Part shown: one piece after another, positions 58,002-64,000 of the stretch
How the letters are laid out: the number at the start of each line of letters is the position of its first letter
Position numbering within the stretch: the first letter of the stretch is position 1
Notes under the pieces: generated by a model
What the model was told of the DNA's origin: nothing
What the model saw: the letters and a program-made list of their open reading frames with translations, nothing else
The model's database searches: none
Assembly (NCBI GenBank): GCA_963556145.1
Contig: OY744469.1
Span: 3,382,767 to 3,446,766 of the forward strand
Reading direction: 5' to 3'
DNA length: 64,000 nucleotides
From: Hygrocybe punicea
Taxonomy: Eukaryota; Basidiomycota; Agaricomycetes; Agaricales; Hygrophoraceae
Program-made: the position numbers and the translations under genes

Positions 58002-58690
58002 TGGAATAGGTGAGCAGCATGAAGCTCGCAAAGCATGCTGAGGCATGGGAACATCAGAGTATATATGTGAACCTTTGTTTACTTGTACTGTACACATTTG
58101 TCCTCCAGAGACCATAGACTAGTGTTGCTTAAACTTGGCTGGTCAGAAAAAGCTGAGTTTAGGCAATACTGCCATAGACTGGGGACAAGCACTAACCTTC
58201 AGCTACCAACCCTGGGTAACAAAATTCCTATATATGTGACTTGGAAGTCTCCAAACTTCCAATATAAATATAAATTTAGTTTACCACAACACCTTTTTCT
58301 CAATTCATATACTACAGGTAAGATTATGATTTAGTGCCAGATAAACTAATAAGTAGAACTGTAGAATAGAACTAGGCTTAAATAATTATAATACAAAGTC
58401 CAACAAATATACCAAGCTCAATAACCTTCATCAAAAGTTAACTTATATAGGCTAGTCACCAATATTATAATTTAAAACAAACTATTATTCTTTCACCACA
58501 TAATGTACCTCTGCTTTTACTGGAAGCAGTTGCTGCTGTATGTCAGTTTAACTAGGTACTGTATCCTTAGTTTAACTATAGATCTGAGATCACTACTATA
58601 AATGGAATTTACCCATCAATTTAAATTTACAATTACTTATAATGGCAATGAAATTAAATAAGTATTTCTTCAAATACACAATTATATATA
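58002..58690. other. No gene recognised
   Basis: AT-rich flank of Helitron copy 2. An 83-codon plus frame at 58083 lacks motifs. Confidence 0.4.
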
Positions 58691-59752
58691 AATTCTAATG
58701 GAATTGGGTGAGGAAATGAGGGTGGGAGGGGATGGCAATGGGAGAGGAAAGGGAAGGGTTGAAGGGGGAAGGGAAGGGAAGGAGGGGAAGGGGGATCTTA
58801 CCGCTGTTGCCGCCACTGCAGTTGCCGTCGTGACACTGTTGCTGCTGCTGGGGCTGTTGGCGCTGGTGTTGCCATTGCCATTGGCCTTGGCATCATGAGG
58901 TTGCTGGTGGTGGTGGTGGTGGTGGTGGTGGTGGTGTAGCCATTGCTGCTGCTGCTACTTCAGCTACTGTCGCCATTGTCATTGTTGTTGCTGCCACTGA
59001 TGCTGCCATTACTGCTGCTGTAGGTGTGCTTGCGTAGTCAGCAAGTAGATAACAAAAAAAAATACAAACATACCTTGGGTGACTGCTCCTCACTGCCTTT
59101 GTCCCTCGCTGCTGTCCCTGTTCCCCACCGATGGCATTGCATTGGCGGGGGCATTTGGATGGCATGGGGTGCATGGCTCCTCAGCTTTGTGTCGGTGGCC
59201 GTTGGGTGTTTGGAGGTGTGCAACCGTGGTTAGTAAGGAAAGACAACAAAATAAACACATACTTTAGCAGCAAGGGTGGGCGCACCACTCCTTGCTGCAT
59301 TATTGACCCTGGCTTCCGCATTGGTGTTAGATTGGAGGGTGGCTGCCATGCTGCAGCTGCCATTGTTGCCCCATTGTTGCTCCCCCCCACCCCCATTGCC
59401 ACCCCTGGACCTGTTCTTGTCATTGTCATTGCCACCTTGTCGTCTGTGTCCTCGGCGCTCACCTATGTGGGGGTGGGGGCAACAGCATTGGGATAGTCAG
59501 TATATAATAATTAACAAGAAAACTCACAAAAGGGTGTGGGTGAACCACCCATGCCCAGTCGCCCCATGGGGGCATCATTTGTGTCTCTTCTATCTCCTTC
59601 ATCTCCATCTGTGTTGTCCTCGCTGCCATTGTCCCGCACCGTTCCTGTCCTGTCACGTTCGCTGTCTTCGTTGTTTCCATCATCTTCGTGGTCCCCCATC
59701 TGTTGTGGATGCATTCTGGTACTAGCGGTGAGCGCAGTGGTCAGTAGATAAT
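58691..59752. repeat. Trinucleotide-rich element, relative of 10171-11474
   Basis: Purine-rich GGGAAGG tract, then CTG/GTT blocks and a GGTGGTGG tract near 58905-58935. CTTTAGCAGCAAGGGTGGG at about 59263 matches CTTAGCAGCGGGGGTGGG at 10919. AT-rich spacers near 59035-59075 and 59225-59265 end in splice-acceptor-like sequence. Frames on both strands are open but repetitive. Confidence 0.5.
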
Positions 59753-60230
59753 ACTTGTTTAGTGGGCCAGTGCTTCGCATGGCATGAATGAGTTCTTTTT
59801 GTCCCTCCTTACCTTCTTGGTGTTTTAAGCAATATGATTACACAAGATGACCACATAAAGACAGCTATTCTTGACATCAAGAAGGTTGCTCAGGGCCTCT
59901 GAGCATAAATGGCAAGTTCTACATTTCTATTTTTGTAGTGTCTGATATTATAGTCTCAAAGCTGTGTAAGAACAATGTCTCTGGAACAAGAGTTGCCTGT
60001 CATCATTCCATCATAGTACCATACTTGTTTAGTAGGCCAATGCTGGACATGACATGAATCAAGTCTTGTTTCTGTGTTTTACACACAAAACGTATGGTAT
60101 AATCTTAACATCATTGGATTTTTATATGTATGATTGTTGTCAACATCAGTAAATAATTGGGCTTGACATGTATATTGTGGCTGAAATTAGAGCAGAGTCT
60201 TAAATACACAGTGAGATCTTTCAAGCTCAG
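59753..60230 (-). mobile_element. Truncated Helitron-like element, 3' half
   Basis: ACTTGTTTAGTGGGCCAG at 59753 is the 3' terminus in minus orientation. A decayed second terminus (ACTTGTTTAGTAGGCCA) lies at 60023, the same terminus-plus-internal-relic plan as the other short elements. The 5' half with hairpin and 79-bp repeats is missing. Confidence 0.65.
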
Positions 60231-60763
60231 ATGAGTGCACAAACCTTCTGTTGCTCATCATCTGGGGGGTGGTGTAACAGAGGTATGTATGTAACTTTAT
60301 TGTCCTTGGTCTAGTAATGATGTATGCACCCCCCACAACCCGTTTCCATCGAAAACCAGCGGTCGGGAGGTCTCAGTACCTCACATTCCCACCTTGTGCC
60401 CAACCAGCACCCCCAAACCTTTCCATTGAAAATGTGCAACCGGGGTGTCTCAGGCCCTCGTGATCTGGCTGTGTGCCCAACCACCACCAATCCCCCTTTT
60501 TCAACAACCAGGACGGCCCTTCCTGCCCCGTTTTCAACCCCCGGCCAGTCTACACCCCCCACAGCTGAAAACGAGTGGTTGGGCAACTCATTTTGTTCTG
60601 TTTTTCAGGAGTCATTCTTAATGGATTAATTAATTATCAATAAAATATTTATTAGTCCATATTTGTAACAGAAAGTGACAAGCAAGAGATCGCCTCAATG
60701 CCCAAGGCGATTTTGCTAGTCACTTTCTGCTTATTCAGCAACTGGTCACTTAACAGCCCCACC
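60231..60763. other. No gene recognised; one hairpin
   Basis: Pro-rich frames on both strands at 60311-60629 have no motif. A 59-nt hairpin lies at 60670-60728: the 26-nt left arm (AGAAAGTGACAAGCAA...) pairs with AAGGCGATTTTGCTAGTCAC and the following bases around an 8-nt loop. Confidence 0.45.
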
Positions 60764-61790
60764 ATGACAACTTCGGTATTCGCGATACGGTGAGGCATTC
60801 ATTTGTTTAATGCTGAGTTATGTTCATACAGGCCCTCATCCAGTCCGGCACCCCATTTCCAACTGGGACAATGATTTTGGGCGAGGGGAGTGGCTGCACA
60901 CGGAATCGGTGAGTTGCCCCCCATTGAAGTTTTTTTGTTCACCTTCACCTGGAGACCGTTGAGTTGGGTTCAGACATGCCCTAACCGAAGCCGGCACCCC
61001 CATTTTTGGCCGACACGACGAGTCTGGGCGAGGGGAACGACCTTGCAGGTAGTCGGTGAGTATCCACCCCTACTTGCCATTTTTGGTGTCCACCTCACTT
61101 GGAGACGACTAACTTAGCCCCACCCAGGCTCAAACTCATCCCGGCACCCCGTTCCCGACTGGAATGACAAGCTTAGCCAAGGGGAACGGCCGGCAAGCGT
61201 CATTGGTGAGTTTCCACCCCCCCGTTATTTTTTTTGTACAACTTCACTCGGATACCACCAACATATTCCCACACAGGCTCAAACTCATCCCGGCACCCAG
61301 TTCCTGACTGGAATGACAAGCTTAGCCAAGCGGAATGGCAGCAAGCGTCATTGGTGAGTTTCCACCCCCCCATTATTTTTTTTGTACAACATCACTCGGA
61401 TACCACTAACTTATCCCCACACAGGCTTAAACTCATCCCGGCACCCCGTTCCCAACTGGAATGACAAGCTTGGCCAAGCAAAATGGCTGCAAATGGAAGT
61501 GGTGAGTTTTCACCCCTCCTGGGATTTTTTTGTATGCCGTCACTCGGAGACTAATAACATAGCCCCACACAGACTCTTACCCATCCCGGCACCCCGTTCC
61601 AGACCGAAATGACAAGTCTGGCCAAGCGGAATGGCCGCAATCATCATTGGTGAGTTTCCACCCCACCCTGTTATTTTTTTTGCACACCGTCACTCGGATA
61701 CCACTAACTTAGCCCACACAGGCTCAAAGTCGTCCCGGCACCCCGTTCGAGATCCAAGTGCATGGGGGTTGGGGGTTAAACACAGAGGGG
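60764..61790 (+). repeat. Tandem exon-plus-intron-like units (about 148 bp)
   Basis: Seven units start at 60832, 60974, 61128, 61277, 61425, 61573 and 61722. Exon-like parts are 77, 82, 78, 77, 77 and 77 nt (the last open-ended), separated by spacers of 65, 72, 71, 71, 71 and 72 nt. Every spacer begins GTGAGT and ends CAG, usually CACACAG, with CTAAC or CTAAT about 20 nt before. One frame keeps R-H-P-x-x-x-W-N-D-K and another G-T-P-F-P-T-G. Because 77 is not a multiple of three, serial splicing would shift frame at each step. An ATG in good context (CACCATG, 60764) and a possible donor lie just upstream. Whether this is a gene is open. Confidence 0.6.
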
Positions 61791-61975
61791 CAAGGAGGTG
61801 GGACTGGGCCCCCCACTTGTTTTCAATGTGAATGGAATGCCGCGGGTCTAGTCGAGTCGGCGGTGGTCTAAATGAATGTGATTCTCACTGTGGCATGAAG
61901 TGTGATATGAATGTAAAGTAAAAAAAAAAACTGGGGTCTTGTAAATACTTGAAGTAAATTTTTTTTTGCAAGACA

Positions 61976-63586
61976 TTACAACGGGCAGTCACGAATTAAC
62001 CAACGTCCACCGAAGAATTCGCCCCCCAACCAGTTAAGCTCACCCCCCGGGCATTCGAAAGTCAAATGATATCGACACCCATCACAGGTCACCAATACAT
62101 CCGACCGTTGACGAGAAAAACATCAAGTTCGAATACGGCCACAGCTGGGGCATTGGGGGGGGATTTCTTGACCCCATGGACGGATTTTGGGGTGGCACCA
62201 GGTGTAACGATTGCCCTTGAGAATATCATAAGAGTATTGGATGTACACCACATCCGTGTGTCGACCAATCACGAAAACCGTGGGGATTGTGTCCCAAATC
62301 GCCAGATCGAATGGAAATCCTTCAACGAGGCTTCGTTGAGCCGTGGTGAGGACCAAATTAGTCATGAGAATCGGTTGAAATTTGGTTGCCGTGAAGGCAA
62401 CCAAATTATTAAATTTGAAACTTTGGAAGAAGCCTGTAGTTCATTTGAGAAAAACATTGCAAAAAAGACTTACTGGTTGACCACCCGAGCCAAGTCCTGG
62501 TAACTTTGAGGTATCTTGACCAGAGCACCACATGACATGACCCAAACGGTCACATCCTTATCACGAAGAAAGTTTGTGACCCTTCGGGGGATCAGGAGAT
62601 CAAAAAACTGATGTTTAACGCAGGCAATTAGAATAAGGAAGCTACAATCTGAAACAAACTCACTTCCATCACAGAGGCACACAAATTTGGACCGATGAAT
62701 AAATCGCCTGTTTCATCATGGGAATGCGTGGTTATAAAAATGACGACCTGAGACGAACAGTGTCTAATCAACATAAATAAAAAAAAGAGCCCCATATGCA
62801 GTATGAATAAACCTACTGATATTGGCTGTAAATTTCCGCAACACGCTTTGCATGTGGTTCCACGCTTGAATCATCGGTGAGGTCAAATTCGACCTCAGCA
62901 ATCTGGAGATTTGACTCGGCAAGAAAACCTGACATGTATGATGCAAGGACATTAGCGGGTGTCCCAGCATGAGATGTCCTGGACAGCACAAAGTGCAAGA
63001 TCAAAAGGGTCTCATGGGACACTTGAGAGTGGGCGTGCATTTGAAACCTGCCGGCAATGTGGACAGGAGATTTGATAGCAGGCACATGAGCTGCGGGATT
63101 GAGAGAGTTGCTGATGTACGTGGGACCATTTAATGTGTAGAGCGCCTAAGTCAATAACACATCATAACTATGGTCGTAGAATATTGGTATTGTACTCACA
63201 TAGTAGGGTTCGCGGTGAGTGCCTTTAAAATTCGATTCATGGCACGCCGGGCAGATGAAGATTGAAGACATGGCAGCCGAGTTGCTGTGGATGGAGACAC
63301 ATGCTTGGCAGACTGACCGTGGACAGTATTCACAGACCATGAGCAATCCGCCATTCAGGCAAATGTAGCAAAACTGTGAAGGTGAGTTATAAGTAAAAAG
63401 AAAATTCAAAGGTAATCAATCACGGACATCATTCTTGCCATCAGAGGGTGGGGGCCGCAATGGGGCCGCAGAATCGGAGGACACAATGAGACGAACTGCT
63501 GGGATTGACGCCAGCACAGTTTTGGCAGTTTTGCGGGGAGCAACACCGCCAGTAGACTTTTGCGCGGTTTGTTTAGTACGGGGCAT
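61976..63586 (-). CDS. Six-exon gene: histone H3-tail-like N-terminus, PHD-like finger
   Basis: Exons (minus) 63586-63428, 63373-63200, 63145-62817, 62763-62664, 62607-62474 and 62420-62123, introns all 53-56 nt with matching phases. Residues 1-19 MPRTKQTAQKSTGGVAPRK match the H3 tail at 15 of 18 positions after Met (changes A1P, R8Q, K14V). Exon 2 is C-x2-C-x8-C-x2-C-x4-C-x2-C-x15-C-x2-C, PHD-like with Cys for His. Later parts (LHFVLSRTSHAGTPA, VVIFITTHSHDETGDLF, VTVWVMSCGALVKIP, IGRHTDVVYI, RPWGQEIPPQCPSCG) resemble a mushroom-expanded family I know only as hypothetical. After TGA 62123 the frame stays open 48 codons to TAA 61976-61978 with another CDGC pair, so TGA may be a recent mutation. 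The first intron donor (GTCCGT) is weak. Confidence 0.75.
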
Positions 63587-64000
63587 CCTCTGGTTGAAGG
63601 TTTGTGTAATGCACGTATCAAATTTTATAGATCTTATCAACTAAATCCAAACTCAATTAAATCCAAACTCTAACATTATTTATGTAAAGCCATAATGGCC
63701 GGTTATAGATATAAAGGGTCTGATATTTGACGAATTTGGGGTTTCTGCAATGTCAGAAAAGAATTTGAACCATGGGAAAATCTTACTAATCGTAGTTTGA
63801 CGCGTCAACACGTCTTTCTTGCATTCTTTCCTTGCTCTTCACTGACTCCAGCGACTACCATCCACATCCAAATGGATCACTAAGGTGAGTGTTTGTATAT
63901 CTGCTATATTGTATAAGTATTATACATAGTAAAGTGCTGCGAACGATCTGAAAAGATTACTAATGTTTATTTTTTGAGAAGTCGCATCCAAAAGTGTCCA
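63587..64000. promoter_or_regulatory. Upstream region of the H3-tail gene, possible divergent promoter
   Basis: A TATAGATATAAAGG sequence at about 63704-63717 lies 120 bp upstream of the minus-strand ATG and also faces a pyrimidine-rich plus-strand stretch (63810-63860). A GTGAGTGTTTG donor-like site follows at about 63881. A plus-strand transcript could start here, but ATGGATCACTAA stops at once, so at most a 5' leader is visible. Confidence 0.25.

Overview
The window looks like transposon-rich nuclear DNA of a filamentous fungus, most likely a mushroom-forming basidiomycete (Agaricomycetes). Evidence: 52-56 nt GT-AG introns in the two convincing genes, Ty3/gypsy pol proteins of the kind common in Agaricomycetes, Helitrons of the DUF6570/Rep/PIF1 type, a Zn2Cys6 cysteine pattern, and a zinc-finger gene family I associate with mushrooms. 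No bacterial, organellar or viral operon is visible. Apart from a few genes, nearly everything is mobile DNA, much of it nested.

Layout. 1-2016: edge of a minus-strand gene, then C-rich sequence with one tiny membrane-peptide ORF. 2017-4481: two non-autonomous Helitron relatives head to head. 4810-18411: Helitron copy 1, broken by a hAT-like MITE (7825-8844), a composite insertion with a local inversion (9916-12884) and a solo LTR (12965-14331), and truncated on the right. 18440-24473: minisatellite, degenerate repeats, a trinucleotide-rich block and a MITE with 233-bp arms. 24479-26944: no recognised gene except a possible secreted protein. 26945-34310: a GC-rich island holding a three-exon Zn2Cys6 gene with a tRNA-like sequence in its first intron, converging on a Ty3/gypsy element on the minus strand. 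34379-42432: an older gypsy element split in two by a 5.3-kb palindrome (36244-41570), which itself carries a second solo LTR and a 200-N assembly gap. 43673-44814: another non-autonomous Helitron. 45365-58001: Helitron copy 2, nearly full length, with a 1.45-kb relative of itself inserted in the Rep gene. 58002-60230: repeats and a Helitron terminus. 60764-61790: tandem units that look like exon plus intron. 61976-63586: a six-exon minus-strand gene whose N-terminus copies the histone H3 tail.

How the parts relate. Comparing the two Helitrons defines the family: a 5' hairpin terminus, 12-bp subterminal inverted repeats, a conserved 3' terminus, no target duplication, and 79-bp internal repeats each holding a 12-bp palindrome. 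The short elements share both termini, so the autonomous family probably mobilised them. Its protein order is SAP-like region, lysine/histidine-rich repeats, DUF6570 zinc domain, HUH Rep with two tyrosines, PIF1-type helicase, and a C-terminal USP-like cysteine peptidase. Both copies are broken upstream, but the helicase-peptidase half of copy 2 is one intact 1273-residue frame.

The most unusual items are the H3-tail mimic gene, the Helitron-borne peptidase domain, the equal-length exon-like array at 60832-61790, and the Zn2Cys6 gene abutting a gypsy element. All family names come from motif reading only; no database search was possible.
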